Source of the DNA: CAZDXJ01 sp964509475
GTDB taxonomy: Bacteria > Pseudomonadota > Gammaproteobacteria > Methylococcales > Methylomonadaceae
Length of the DNA stretch: 25,052 nt
Direction of reading: 5' to 3'
Assembly (NCBI GenBank): GCA_964509475.1
Contig: CAZDXJ010000034.1
Coordinates: forward strand, 1-25,052
Both the position numbers and the translations under genes were made by a program. The notes beneath the pieces were generated by a model. That model did not search any database and was not told the DNA's origin. It worked only from the letters and a program-made list of their open reading frames with translations. Within the stretch, counting starts at the first letter, position 1; every line of letters starts with the position of its first letter. This document shows positions 14,804 through 22,733 of the stretch, one piece after another.

Positions 14804-16046
14804 ATTGATAGTCAACGGTTCTGGAATATTGTTTTTGGCATTGCCGAATGGCCTGGATGCGCAGCGATTGAACGGCCTGGCCAATTTCACAGCCGGATAT
14901 ATTTTGTTTCATGATCGTGGATATATCGATATTACGACTGGCGTGCTGGGCGGCAAGTACAAAACCGGCTTGTGGATAAGGTTTGTTTTCCAGACCCGAG
15001 CGGCCTTTGGCATCGGCTTCACAGGCGATAAGAAAATCGCCCAGATCGGCATGTTTCCGGTAAGCGCCGAGTGCATTAAGGGTATCGGCCAGGGTGGCCG
15101 GACGCAGTTCCAGGGCGCGATGGCAATGGGTATGATAACGCATGACCTGCGCCGCCAGTTTGTGATATTGTTTTGGTGCCCGGATACGCTGGCAAAGTGT
15201 ATCCAGAACCGGCAGGCCGCGCTGTTCATGCCCCCGATGGCCTGGCCATTGTTGGGGCGGAGTCAGAGCCTTGCCCAGGTCATGCACCAGCGCGGCAAAT
15301 CGTGTCCAGGGATGGGGAGATCGTGAAGCTGCTTGTTGCAAACTGAGCAGGCTGTGTACGCCGCAGTCGATTTCCGGGTGATATTTGGCCGGTTGGGGTA
15401 TACCGAACAAGCGGTCGATTTCCGGAAAAATACGTTGCAGCGCCTGACATTGGCGCAAGGTCGAAAAATAGGCGGTGGGTGTGGTTTCGCCCAAAGCCTT
15501 GGCGGTTTCACTCCAGACCCGTTCGGCAACCAGATAATCCACCTCACCCTTTTTGACCATTTGCCGCATCAACGTTTCGGTCTCCGGGGCGATACGAAAT
15601 CCCAGGTGAGCGTAACGTGCGGCAAAGCGGGCAACCCGCAATACCCGCACCGGGTCTTCACAAAATGCCGGCGAAATATGGCGTAATAATTTGGCCTGTA
15701 AATCGCGTTGGCCGCCATAAGGATCAATCATTCGGCCATCGGCGGATTGAGCAATGGCATTGATGGTTAAATCCCGGCGTTTTAAATCTTCCTGCAAACT
15801 GATCTGTGGCTCGGCGTGGATCACAAAGCCCTTGTAACCTGGGCCGGTTTTTTTTTCGGTGCGTGCCAGCGCATACTCGTCCCGGGTCTGCGGATGCAGG
15901 AATACCGGAAAATCCTTGCCTACCGGCTTGAAGCCTCGCGCCAGCATTTGTTCCGGGGTTGCGCCGACCACCACCCAGTCTTTTTCCCTGACCGGAAAAC
16001 CCAACAACCGATCACGCACCGCACCGCCGACTAAATAGATTCGCAT
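14802..16046 (-). CDS. cca: Multifunctional CCA-adding tRNA nucleotidyltransferase
   Basis: Adds or repairs the 3' CCA end of tRNAs. The 414-residue length matches the class II gammaproteobacterial enzyme with a C-terminal HD domain. Motifs in order: GGAVRDRLLG (residues 7-16), the metal-binding ExD pair Glu21-Asp23 in REKDW, FPVFLHPQTRDEYALARTE, RRDLTINAIAQ (nucleotide-binding region), EDPVRVLRVARFAARY, and HD-domain residues in LVHDLGKALTPP near residue 255, which in relatives gives phosphatase/phosphodiesterase activity. It starts at the ATG at 16046, divergent from the permease gene, and ends inside the htrA terminator. Confidence 0.95.
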   Translation of the reverse strand: MRIYLVGGAVRDRLLGFPVREKDWVVVGATPEQMLARGFKPVGKDFPVFLHPQTRDEYALARTEKKTGPGYKGFVIHAEPQISLQEDLKRRDLTINAIAQSADGRMIDPYGGQRDLQAKLLRHISPAFCEDPVRVLRVARFAARYAHLGFRIAPETETLMRQMVKKGEVDYLVAERVWSETAKALGETTPTAYFSTLRQCQALQRIFPEIDRLFGIPQPAKYHPEIDCGVHSLLSLQQAASRSPHPWTRFAALVHDLGKALTPPQQWPGHRGHEQRGLPVLDTLCQRIRAPKQYHKLAAQVMRYHTHCHRALELRPATLADTLNALGAYRKHADLGDFLIACEADAKGRSGLENKPYPQAGFVLAAQHASRNIDISTIMKQNISGCEIGQAVQSLRIQAIRQCQKQYSRTVDYQ

Positions 16047-16090
16047 AGATAATGTTAAACTCGTTATGGTCAGAGTGTTTATGTTAACTG

Positions 16091-16104
16091 AAGTGGCGCC
16101 ACTT
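16091..16104. promoter_or_regulatory. 14-bp perfect palindrome in the cca / permease intergenic region
   Basis: AAGTGGCGCCACTT is its own reverse complement. It lies in the 80-base gap between divergent genes, 23 bases before the GTG start of the permease. It could be an operator or a hairpin in the leader. No regulator can be named from the sequence. Confidence 0.4.
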
Positions 16105-16126
16105 TCCTATTCATGGGATAAACAAG

Positions 16127-16921
16127 GTGTTTGAATCGTTTTTGATATGTTTGCTGTTTGGTGTTTTTTCAGGACTGTTGGCTGGCTTGTTTGGTATAGG
16201 CGGCGGTATTGTTTTGGTGCCGTTTTTTGTCTGGCTGTTTGAAAGCCGGGAAATCGATGAGAATTTGCTGATGGTCATGGCCATAGCGACCTCATTGGCA
16301 ACGATTGTTATGACCAGTATGGCCGCGATAATGGCGCATCATCGCCTGGGTGGTGTTTTGTGGGACAAGGTATTTGATTTGTTGCCAGGGATTTTGCTGG
16401 GGACGGTAACGGGCGCCGTGCTGGCTGATTTTTTGCCGCATGTGGGATTAAGAACCTTGTTTGCCGGTTTTTTGTTTTATGTCGCCTGGAATATGGGGAA
16501 GGCTGCGGATTCGATAACTGAAATGCGCCGCGAAGATACGGTTTGCTATCGTTTTGCGGGTTATTATATTGGTTTTTTATCGGCGATACTCGGTATTGGC
16601 GGGGGTACGATAACGGTGCCGCTGATGATCAAAAAAGGTATGCCCATGCGTTATGCGGTAGCGGTTTCCAGTGCTTGTGGTTTGCCGATAGCTTTGATGG
16701 GTACGCTCAGTTATGCCATTTTAGGTTGGCGAACTGGTGATATTTCGTCAGGTTTTTTGGGTTATGTTTATCTTCCCGCTTTTTTTGGCATCATCGCAAG
16801 CAGCCTGTTGACGGCTCCAATCGGAGCAAGGCTGGCCCATAAGTTACCCACCCGGACATTAAAGCGTTATTTTTCAATATTGCTTTGTGTGGTTGCGTTC
16901 AAGTTATTGCAAGTGATTTGA
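16127..16921 (+). CDS. TauE/SafE-family membrane permease
   Basis: A 264-residue polytopic inner-membrane protein of the TauE/SafE (DUF81) family, whose members are linked to export of sulfite, sulfoacetate or related anions. The internal duplication of the family is clear: GLLAGLFGIGGGIVLVPFF near residue 18 and FLSAILGIGGGTITVPLMI near residue 150, each starting a four-helix half. The start is a GTG at 16127 with only a weak upstream AAG; no in-frame ATG occurs before residue 46, inside the second helix, so GTG is the likely start. It is followed by a secreted heme-binding-like gene after 86 bases. The substrate cannot be predicted. Confidence 0.85.
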   Translation: MFESFLICLLFGVFSGLLAGLFGIGGGIVLVPFFVWLFESREIDENLLMVMAIATSLATIVMTSMAAIMAHHRLGGVLWDKVFDLLPGILLGTVTGAVLADFLPHVGLRTLFAGFLFYVAWNMGKAADSITEMRREDTVCYRFAGYYIGFLSAILGIGGGTITVPLMIKKGMPMRYAVAVSSACGLPIALMGTLSYAILGWRTGDISSGFLGYVYLPAFFGIIASSLLTAPIGARLAHKLPTRTLKRYFSILLCVVAFKLLQVI

Positions 16922-17007
16922 CAGAAGGTATGGAAAGGTAATAGGATTCGAGGTGCCTAACGGCAATATTAATTCAAAAAATTATAAAAATGAAAGGAGA
17001 AGTCTAA

Positions 17008-17790
17008 ATGAGATTAAACACAGTGACTAAAATTCTGCTTGGTGGTGCTTTTACACTTGCTGCCAATGTTTCTATTGCGCATGATGGCGGGGTAATTGAT
17101 ATTTGTCCGGATGATGCGTCCAGGGCATTAATTCACAATTCCCTTGAACTGCTTTTGAAGGATGCCCAGTCCAAAGATAATGGCGGTTTTGGTTTTGATA
17201 TGTGGGGCGCGGTTGTTAACCGGGATGGTGTTGTGTGTGCAATAGCGCACACAGGTGCAGATCGTGCTGATCAATGGCCAGGCAGTCGGGTTATTGCAGC
17301 CCAGAAAGCGAATACAGCCAATGCTTTCAGTCTGCCTCAATTCGCTTTGTCTACAGCTAATTTGTGGGAAGCAACCCAGCCAGGGGGTAGTTTGTTTGGT
17401 TTGCAATTTAGTAATCCGGTGGATACCAGCGTAGCTTATGGTGGTAATTCAAGCGATATCGGTACGGTTCATGATCCGATGGTTGGAAAAAAAATAGGTG
17501 GTGTTAATGTTTTTGGCGGTGGCTTGGCCTTGTATGATTCAACCGGTACTTTGTTGGGTGCAATGGGTGTGAGCGGGGATTCATCCTGCGCCGATCACAA
17601 TATCGCCTGGCGGGTGCGTTATGCGGCTGAAATGGATTATGTACCGTCAGGCCCAAGTCCGGTGGGCAACGATCAGATTATTTATCAAGGTGAAACCGGT
17701 TCTGGCGCACCAGGTTTTGAACATGTGGATTGTGGACATACTGAAAAAACAGTGAATGCTTCTTTACCAGGTACCCGTACTGTGCCATAG
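17008..17790 (+). CDS. Secreted GlcG/HbpS-family (DUF336) heme-binding-like protein
   Basis: A 260-residue exported protein. Residues 1-24 are a signal peptide (KILLGGAFTLAANVSIA, cleavage likely before HDGG). The mature part has the GlcG/HbpS fold signatures: VVNRDGVVCAIAHTGADRADQWPGSRVIAAQKANTANAFS, a GGLALYDSTGTLLGAMGVSGDSSCADHNIAWRVRY segment, and a C-terminal extension with two cysteines. Some relatives (HbpS) bind heme or cobalamin, and others are of unknown function. A strong AAAGGAG ribosome-binding site precedes the ATG. It has its own terminator, so it may be monocistronic or the last gene after the permease. No heme ligand can be assigned with confidence. Confidence 0.8.
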   Translation: MRLNTVTKILLGGAFTLAANVSIAHDGGVIDICPDDASRALIHNSLELLLKDAQSKDNGGFGFDMWGAVVNRDGVVCAIAHTGADRADQWPGSRVIAAQKANTANAFSLPQFALSTANLWEATQPGGSLFGLQFSNPVDTSVAYGGNSSDIGTVHDPMVGKKIGGVNVFGGGLALYDSTGTLLGAMGVSGDSSCADHNIAWRVRYAAEMDYVPSGPSPVGNDQIIYQGETGSGAPGFEHVDCGHTEKTVNASLPGTRTVP

Positions 17791-17813
17791 TTCTATGGAA
17801 CATAAAATAAAAG

Positions 17814-17836
17814 CTTCGGAGTTACCCGGAGTTTTT
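17814..17836 (+). terminator. Intrinsic terminator of the GlcG-family gene
   Basis: CTTCGG (17814-17819) pairs with CCGGAG (17826-17831) with one G-U and the loop AGTTAC, followed by TTTTT. It lies between convergent genes and touches the stop of the HAD gene. The A run on the other side makes it usable as a terminator in the opposite direction too. Confidence 0.7.
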
Positions 17837-18509
17837 ATTTCCAATAAACGATATCAAAACCTTGTTGTGTGGCAATTTTCTGTAATTGCCGGGTCGGATT
17901 GACGGCGATGGCCCGATCCGCCCAGCTTAACAAGGGAACATCGCTGTGATGATCGCTGTAGACGATAATATGCCGGCTTTGTTGTTTATCCAATTGTTCC
18001 GCTACATATTGGCGTTTATGATTGCCATAACAGTTTTGACCCACGATATTGCCTTGTAAGGTTTTCTTTTCAGTCCAGCGGGATTGGGTGCAAATGACTT
18101 GATCGAAGCCGAGCCGTTGACCAAGTTCGTGGCAATAAAAATCAAAACTGGCGGTTGCCAGGATTAAGCGATGCCCGGCTTGTCGATGTGTTTTTATCGT
18201 ATTCAAAGCATCCTTGTGCAGGCCCTTGTCGATAAGGTTCTGTAAGAACCGGTGTGAATACCGTTCGATTTGGGTTTGGCTTAAACCACTCGCAATGGTT
18301 TTCAGAAAAACCTGCTTTAACCAATGATTGTCTCGCAGCCCCAGTTTATGGAGGATAACCGCCAAAGGAAGCCAGGCAGAGCGCAACAGGCGTACTGGAT
18401 GCCGTTGCAACACATAAAACAAAAAGGCCAGGTAGGTATCTTGTTTGCTGATGGTGCCATCAAGATCGAAAACAGCGATGATTTGCGCATTCGTTTTAAC
18501 GGGCGGCAT
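17835..18509 (-). CDS. HAD-superfamily (subfamily IB, SerB-like) phosphatase
   Basis: A 224-residue HAD-IB hydrolase. Motif I is FDLDGTISKQDTYLAFLFYVL at about residue 14 (nucleophile and acid/base aspartates), motif II is LILATASFDFYC with the conserved Ser region, motif III is a lysine-rich segment (EKKTLQGNIVG ... HKRQYV), and motif IV is YSDHHSDVPLLSWAD. The long insertion after motif I is a helical cap. HAD-IB enzymes dephosphorylate small molecules or lipid-linked phosphates. Fourth gene of the operon, overlapping the GtrA-like gene by 14 bases. Its neighbours suggest it removes the 5-phosphate from a polyprenyl-phosphoryl-pentose phosphate; that is an inference. Confidence 0.85.
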   Translation of the reverse strand: MPPVKTNAQIIAVFDLDGTISKQDTYLAFLFYVLQRHPVRLLRSAWLPLAVILHKLGLRDNHWLKQVFLKTIASGLSQTQIERYSHRFLQNLIDKGLHKDALNTIKTHRQAGHRLILATASFDFYCHELGQRLGFDQVICTQSRWTEKKTLQGNIVGQNCYGNHKRQYVAEQLDKQQSRHIIVYSDHHSDVPLLSWADRAIAVNPTRQLQKIATQQGFDIVYWK

Positions 18510-18882
18510 GGAATGTATAGGTACGGTTCAGGGTGAAACTGCACAGAAAAACGATGCCGCTGGTCAATATCTGGGCGAATAAATAGGGCATACGCATCTG
18601 CTGGTTGAAATGGTTGAATAAAACGGCATTTACGGCCAGCATCAACAGGGCAATCAGGGCAAAACGGAAAAACAGGCGCCGATGCGGGCCATTGGCTTTG
18701 AAGGTCCAGCGGTATTGACAGAAATAGTTAAAAACAACGGCGACGGAAAACCCCAGGGAGGTGGCGATAACGGGATCGGTCGTTGTATATTCAATCAGCG
18801 TGAACAGGATAAAAAAATGCACCGAAACCGCCAGGCAGCCAATAGTGAAATAACGTATCAGGGTTCGCATAAATATCCGCAT
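18496..18882 (-). CDS. GtrA-family four-helix membrane protein
   Basis: A 128-residue polytopic protein with four membrane helices in the GtrA pattern: an N-terminal RYFTIGCLAVSVHFFILFTLIEY, a FSVAVVFNYFCQYRWTF hinge (typical FxxN..W.F), RFALIALLMLAVNAVLFNHF, and a last helix ending in LNRTYTFHAAR. GtrA-like proteins are thought to flip polyprenyl-phosphate sugars or serve glycosyltransferases at the membrane. The frame starts at the ATG at 18882; a second ATG at 18870 (MRTLIRYF) is also plausible. It begins five bases after the UbiA-like stop and overlaps the HAD gene, consistent with a common function in lipid-linked sugar movement. Confidence 0.85.
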   Translation of the reverse strand: MRIFMRTLIRYFTIGCLAVSVHFFILFTLIEYTTTDPVIATSLGFSVAVVFNYFCQYRWTFKANGPHRRLFFRFALIALLMLAVNAVLFNHFNQQMRMPYLFAQILTSGIVFLCSFTLNRTYTFHAAR

Positions 18883-18887
18883 GACGC

Positions 18888-19817
18888 CTAATAATGTACC
18901 GGTTCCACCAGATGCCGCATCCAGGGGATATCGACAAAAAACAAAATACCCACAATCAAACCAAGCAATACAACATAAGCCAAAAACTGCGGTTCGCGGT
19001 AAAGTTTCTCCGGCGTTTGCGAATGCGAATGCGGTTTCATGGCAATGGCGGTATACCAGACAAAAAGCAACGCAAACAAGGGGAAACTGAGTAAAAATTC
19101 AATGCGGTATTTGATCAGAAAAATACCAAGAAAAAAAGCCGACGAGATGGCGTAGAAAAAAGAGGAAAGCAATAAACTTTGTTCGCTGTAGTATTTGAAT
19201 GATCGGCGATACAGGCTGGCTTGTTCGGGGTTGTCAATGAAGCGGTATTCGGCGAAACGCTTCATGGCCATTAAAAAAGCACCGCCCATCCAGTAGGCAA
19301 TCCACAGGCTGGATGGGGGCAGGGAACCGCCGATCAAAGCCGACCAGCCCAATAATAAACGCAATGGATTGTTGACCGATTCACTCAAGACATCCAGATA
19401 GACCCGGTCTTTGGTGCGAAAAGGGGGGACATTGTACAGCAGTCCCATAATAAGGAGCAAAACGGAAAAGATCAGAAATTCGACCGTTAATTGAACCGCC
19501 AACCCAAGACCGAGGCAAATCAGTAAAACGTATTCCAGATAAACGTATTTTCCTTGAATGTTGCCGGCCACTGAGGGTCTCTGCTGTTTCAAGGGGTGAT
19601 GCCGATCAAATTCGGCATCCAGCCATTCATTGATGACATAATTGGCCGAGGCGATAAAGCAGGTGCTCAGCAAGGCGATCAAACAAGGCCATAAGGCCTG
19701 ATCGATGGAAATATCGGACAGTATCAACGCCAGCGCCATACCGGGCAGCATGAAAATGTTTTTGAACCAGTGATCCGGGCGGGCGATGTGAATATAAGCC
19801 GGCAAGTAACGAAGCAT
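18888..19817 (-). CDS. UbiA-superfamily prenyltransferase, DPPR-synthase-like
   Basis: A 309-residue membrane prenyltransferase. The N-terminal ARPDHWFKNIFMLPG (residues 12-26) is the RPxxWxKN signature of decaprenyl-phosphate 5-phosphoribosyltransferase (Rv3806c) relatives rather than of ubiquinone UbiA. The first aspartate motif reads N63-E-W-L-D67-A-E-F-D71, followed by RHHPLKQQRP. The second motif region has YLDVLSESVNNPLRLLLGW, which departs from the mycobacterial form. About eight or nine helices are visible. Such enzymes transfer 5-phosphoribose from PRPP to polyprenyl phosphate. Substrate here is inferred from the family. It starts four bases after the radical SAM stop and precedes the GtrA-like and HAD genes. 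Confidence 0.82.
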   Translation of the reverse strand: MLRYLPAYIHIARPDHWFKNIFMLPGMALALILSDISIDQALWPCLIALLSTCFIASANYVINEWLDAEFDRHHPLKQQRPSVAGNIQGKYVYLEYVLLICLGLGLAVQLTVEFLIFSVLLLIMGLLYNVPPFRTKDRVYLDVLSESVNNPLRLLLGWSALIGGSLPPSSLWIAYWMGGAFLMAMKRFAEYRFIDNPEQASLYRRSFKYYSEQSLLLSSFFYAISSAFFLGIFLIKYRIEFLLSFPLFALLFVWYTAIAMKPHSHSQTPEKLYREPQFLAYVVLLGLIVGILFFVDIPWMRHLVEPVHY

Positions 19818-19821
19818 ACGA

Positions 19822-20955
19822 TTATTTTAAATAGGGACTCAATTTAGCGTTGACCTCGGCAATGCCGCACCAGTACAGGCATTGGTTTTTTTTCTGCTTG
19901 ACATGCCGGCGCCATTTTTTGATGGCCTGACCACGCCAGATGTCCATCAGCGAGTGATCATGCAGACTGCCCAGCCGGTCAACAAAAAAGGTGCAGGGAA
20001 AAGTTTCCAGGGCCGGATCGATGACCAGGTAGTAATAACCGGCATAACATTTGTATTTTTCCCACAGCACGCCCTTATCGAACAGGAAGGCTTCGAAATC
20101 ACGGATGAACGGTTTGTCAAAACGCGGGTATTTTTGCAGGAAAGCGTTGAATGTGCTGGCAAATGCGTTGCGTTCGTCCGGATCGAACGAATACAGGTTT
20201 TCTTCCTTGATATGAAACAGGTTTAGCGGATCGGAACGGCTGAAACGGGGTACCTGGATACCATCGTGGATCGGTTGTATCGATATTTTGTCCACCCGTG
20301 GCGCGTAGCGTTGCACATATTCGTCCAGCTGCCGGTAATTTTGTTTTGAAATTACGCAGCGCAAGGTAAGATAAGGCTTTTTGCGTTTACCACGATATTT
20401 TTTGACCGCTTCAATGCCGCGTAGCAGATTATCGCTGAGTTGTGGAATCTGCCGGGCCGTGTCGTGAATTTCGGCATCCGGGGAATCCAGACTGATGATC
20501 AGGCTGTCCAGGCCTGAATTGACCAGACGTTCGGCTTTTTTGGCCAACAAGGCGCCATTGGTGTTGACATTGACAAAAATATTGTATTTTTTGGCTTCCC
20601 GTATAATTTCCGGCAGATCATTGCGCAACAGGGTCTCGCCTCCGGTCAGGCTCAGATGCCAGGTGCCTGCCTGGCCAATCTGGCGGACAACCGACAAGGC
20701 TTCCTCCGTGCTCATTTCCCGTTTCAGCTTTTTATGTAATTCGTGGGTATCGCGGAACGAACAATGCGCATTGCAATTGAACAGCAGATTCCAACCCACG
20801 AACATCGGGCCGCGCCGGGGCGTTTGCTCAAATAAATAAACCCGGGTGTTGTCCAGAAAGATCAAAATGCCTTTGAACAAGCCGCTGTCAAATTCGCGGA
20901 AAAACTGTAAGACCTGTTGCAAGCGGGCCACGCCCTGGCGCAAATTTATTTTCAT
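19822..20955 (-). CDS. Radical SAM / SPASM-like protein with a substituted cluster cysteine
   Basis: A 377-residue protein in the radical SAM fold: a MFVGWNLLFNCNAHC entry strand, LTGGETLLRNDLPEII (the GGE SAM-binding motif), VNVNTNGALL, LIISLDSPD and ISIQPIHDG. A C-terminal auxiliary-cluster region follows (KCYAGYYYLVIDPALETFPC, then CLYWC), like SPASM/twitch proteins. The cluster motif should read CxxxCxxC, but here it is Cys61-xxx-Cys65-xx-Arg68 (codon CGC at 20752-20754, one transition from TGC). Either the enzyme is inactive, coordinates its cluster unusually, or there is a base error. The ATG at 20955 is preferred over the TTG at 20958; neither has a good ribosome-binding site. First gene of the operon. 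Substrate unknown. Confidence 0.8.
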   Translation of the reverse strand: MKINLRQGVARLQQVLQFFREFDSGLFKGILIFLDNTRVYLFEQTPRRGPMFVGWNLLFNCNAHCSFRDTHELHKKLKREMSTEEALSVVRQIGQAGTWHLSLTGGETLLRNDLPEIIREAKKYNIFVNVNTNGALLAKKAERLVNSGLDSLIISLDSPDAEIHDTARQIPQLSDNLLRGIEAVKKYRGKRKKPYLTLRCVISKQNYRQLDEYVQRYAPRVDKISIQPIHDGIQVPRFSRSDPLNLFHIKEENLYSFDPDERNAFASTFNAFLQKYPRFDKPFIRDFEAFLFDKGVLWEKYKCYAGYYYLVIDPALETFPCTFFVDRLGSLHDHSLMDIWRGQAIKKWRRHVKQKKNQCLYWCGIAEVNAKLSPYLK

Positions 20956-21371
20956 CAATTTTTTGGATAAAAGGTATTATTTTAACATAAACCGGTTGTA
21001 ATGGCTCATCCCCGGTTGTGTTGTCGCCGGCGTAGGTCATTGATTGATCAGGACACGTGCATACATCCTTGTCGTTCGGCATAACATCCCAGGTTATGCA
21101 AGCCCAGCTCTCCCGTGGAAGGGCTGGGCAAGCCTGATAAATCAACAACCTGCACCGGCTTTTCAGAGGGGGGGGGAGTCGATACACCCGGTTTTTTATA
21201 CTGCACGCGGTTACGTTTGCGGATTTTTTGAATATCAAAGGAAACTTGCGCTCTTGTCTGCCGACAGGCAGGCAAGGTCAACCCCTTTTATGGCAAAGGT
21301 TTTCATAGCCTGATACCTGGAAAAACACGTTACCGGACAGTTTCGGCAAGCCTCTCGTTGCATTGGCCGGG
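20956..21371. other. 416-base region without a confident gene; hairpins and C9/G9 tract
   Basis: Lies between the kinase stop and the radical SAM start, both on the minus strand. It holds three hairpins: GCATAAC/GTTATGC (21079-21099, perfect 7 bp), GCCCAGC/GCTGGGC (21102-21129, perfect 7 bp extendable by weak pairs) and CTTGTCTGCC/GGCAGGCAAG (21253-21276, ten pairs with one G-U, GACA loop). A nine-base G run (C on the minus strand) lies at 21168-21176. A 77-codon minus-strand frame (21281-21048) opens with TTG and has no ribosome-binding site; I do not call it a gene. The region may be a long leader of the operon or a patch of decayed sequence with REP-like elements. Confidence 0.55.
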
Positions 21372-22733
21372 TTACCGGAAAAAAAGTTGAACCCTTAATC
21401 CGGGTTGATTTGCTTTCAAGCGGACAACTGCGTTGTGCAATTCGCTCACTGCTTTCACCAGGCTGAGTCCTAATCCGTTACCCTGGGAGCTGCGGGCATT
21501 ATCCAGACGGACAAAACGATCCAGGACACGTTCATATTGCTGTTCTGGAATACCCGGGCCATTATCACTGATTTGAATCATTTTTTCTGTCGCCAATAAA
21601 TGGATTTTGCCATTGGCAGGACTGTATTTGATCGCATTATCCAATAAATTACTGATGGCCTGAGCCAGCAAATGACGGTTACCGGTAATTTTAATCCCGG
21701 CTTGCACATTAATCATTAACTGCTTGCCTTGAGATTCGGCCAATTCCTGATAGAGTTCCCCCAATCTATTCAGCAAAGCGCTCATATCCACGACTTTCCA
21801 TTCACCGCGGAAACTTCCGGCTTCCGCCTGAGCTATTTCCAGCAAGGCATTAAACGTACGAATCAAATCATCGGTATCCGTAATCGTTTCGGTCAAAACC
21901 TGACGATATTCTTCCGGATCGCGCGGTTCCAACAACGTAATCTCCAAACGGTTACGCAAACGAGACAAAGGGCGGCGTAAATCATGCGCTATATTATCAG
22001 TGACCTGGCGCATACCGCTTAACAGTTGTTCAATACGCTTGAGCATGTGGTTAAGCTGTTCGGCCAATTCATCAAATTCATCATTGCGGTCACTGACCGG
22101 CACCCTTTGAGCCAAATGACCGGCAGCAATCGCTTTGGCGGTATGATTGATATGATCGATGCGTGCCAACAAGGAGCGTCCCATAAACCAACCCATGGCG
22201 AGAGCCAGGCATACCGAACCAATCAGTATGAGCAGGATCGTGTAAAGGATCAGTTCCTGTAATTCTTCGGCCTGCTGTAAACTTTGCGCCAATAACAAAC
22301 GGCTGCCATCAGGCAATGTTTGCGCAATCATCGGCCAATAACCATCAGGATCGCCCGCTTTTGAAATCAGTTGGTCGGCAATCCAGACATTAATCACACG
22401 GCCATCGGCTTGCAAATCCGGCGGCCATCCATTCAGATTACCAGCAACCTTTTTGCCATTCGGCATCACTAATAAAAACCTCGGGTGATAATGGCCTGCG
22501 ATAGACTGTTGAGCCTTTAATGCCTCAAGCAATCTTTGCCGTCCTTGTTCTCTATCAATACGTAGTAATTCCACCAACCGTTGTTGTAGCCCAGCGCTGA
22601 TTTGCTCATCGACATAGCGGCTGCTGGCCCAATAGAGGATACTTAAAGCAACGGTCATCAACACAGCATAAAGACCCGCATAGCGTAAAGCCATGCGCAT
22701 GGCGGAAGTATGCAGCAATCTACGCGGTTTCAT
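21372..22733 (-). CDS. Two-component sensor histidine kinase
   Basis: A 453-residue inner-membrane sensor, taking the ATG at 22733 that overlaps the regulator stop by 14 bases (the open frame extends further upstream but inside the regulator gene). Order: a first membrane helix (YAGLYAVLMTVALSILYWASS), a periplasmic sensor domain of about 140 residues, a second helix (LILYTILLILIGSVCLALAMGWFMG), HAMP (RIDHINHTAKAIAAGHLAQRVPV), the DHp helix with the phospho-histidine in NIAHDLRRPLSRLRNRL, and HATPase with NLLDNAIKYS, ISDNGPGIP and GNGLGLSLVKAV. It is divergent from an efflux operon, so it may sense a toxic compound or metal in the periplasm; the sensor domain has no obvious metal-binding His/Cys cluster. 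Confidence 0.92.
   Translation of the reverse strand: MKPRRLLHTSAMRMALRYAGLYAVLMTVALSILYWASSRYVDEQISAGLQQRLVELLRIDREQGRQRLLEALKAQQSIAGHYHPRFLLVMPNGKKVAGNLNGWPPDLQADGRVINVWIADQLISKAGDPDGYWPMIAQTLPDGSRLLLAQSLQQAEELQELILYTILLILIGSVCLALAMGWFMGRSLLARIDHINHTAKAIAAGHLAQRVPVSDRNDEFDELAEQLNHMLKRIEQLLSGMRQVTDNIAHDLRRPLSRLRNRLEITLLEPRDPEEYRQVLTETITDTDDLIRTFNALLEIAQAEAGSFRGEWKVVDMSALLNRLGELYQELAESQGKQLMINVQAGIKITGNRHLLAQAISNLLDNAIKYSPANGKIHLLATEKMIQISDNGPGIPEQQYERVLDRFVRLDNARSSQGNGLGLSLVKAVSELHNAVVRLKANQPGLRVQLFFR

Noticed and set aside
16990..17007. Five-codon upstream ORF (ATG to TAA) ending exactly at the start of the GlcG-family gene
   Set aside because: Its ATG lies against the Shine-Dalgarno region and the frame arises from the AAAGGAG sequence itself; a chance mini-ORF is likelier than a leader peptide.
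21048..21281. 77-codon minus-strand frame as a peptide substrate gene of the radical SAM protein
   Set aside because: TTG start, no ribosome-binding site, and two hairpins inside it; kept only as a question in the findings, not as a CDS.
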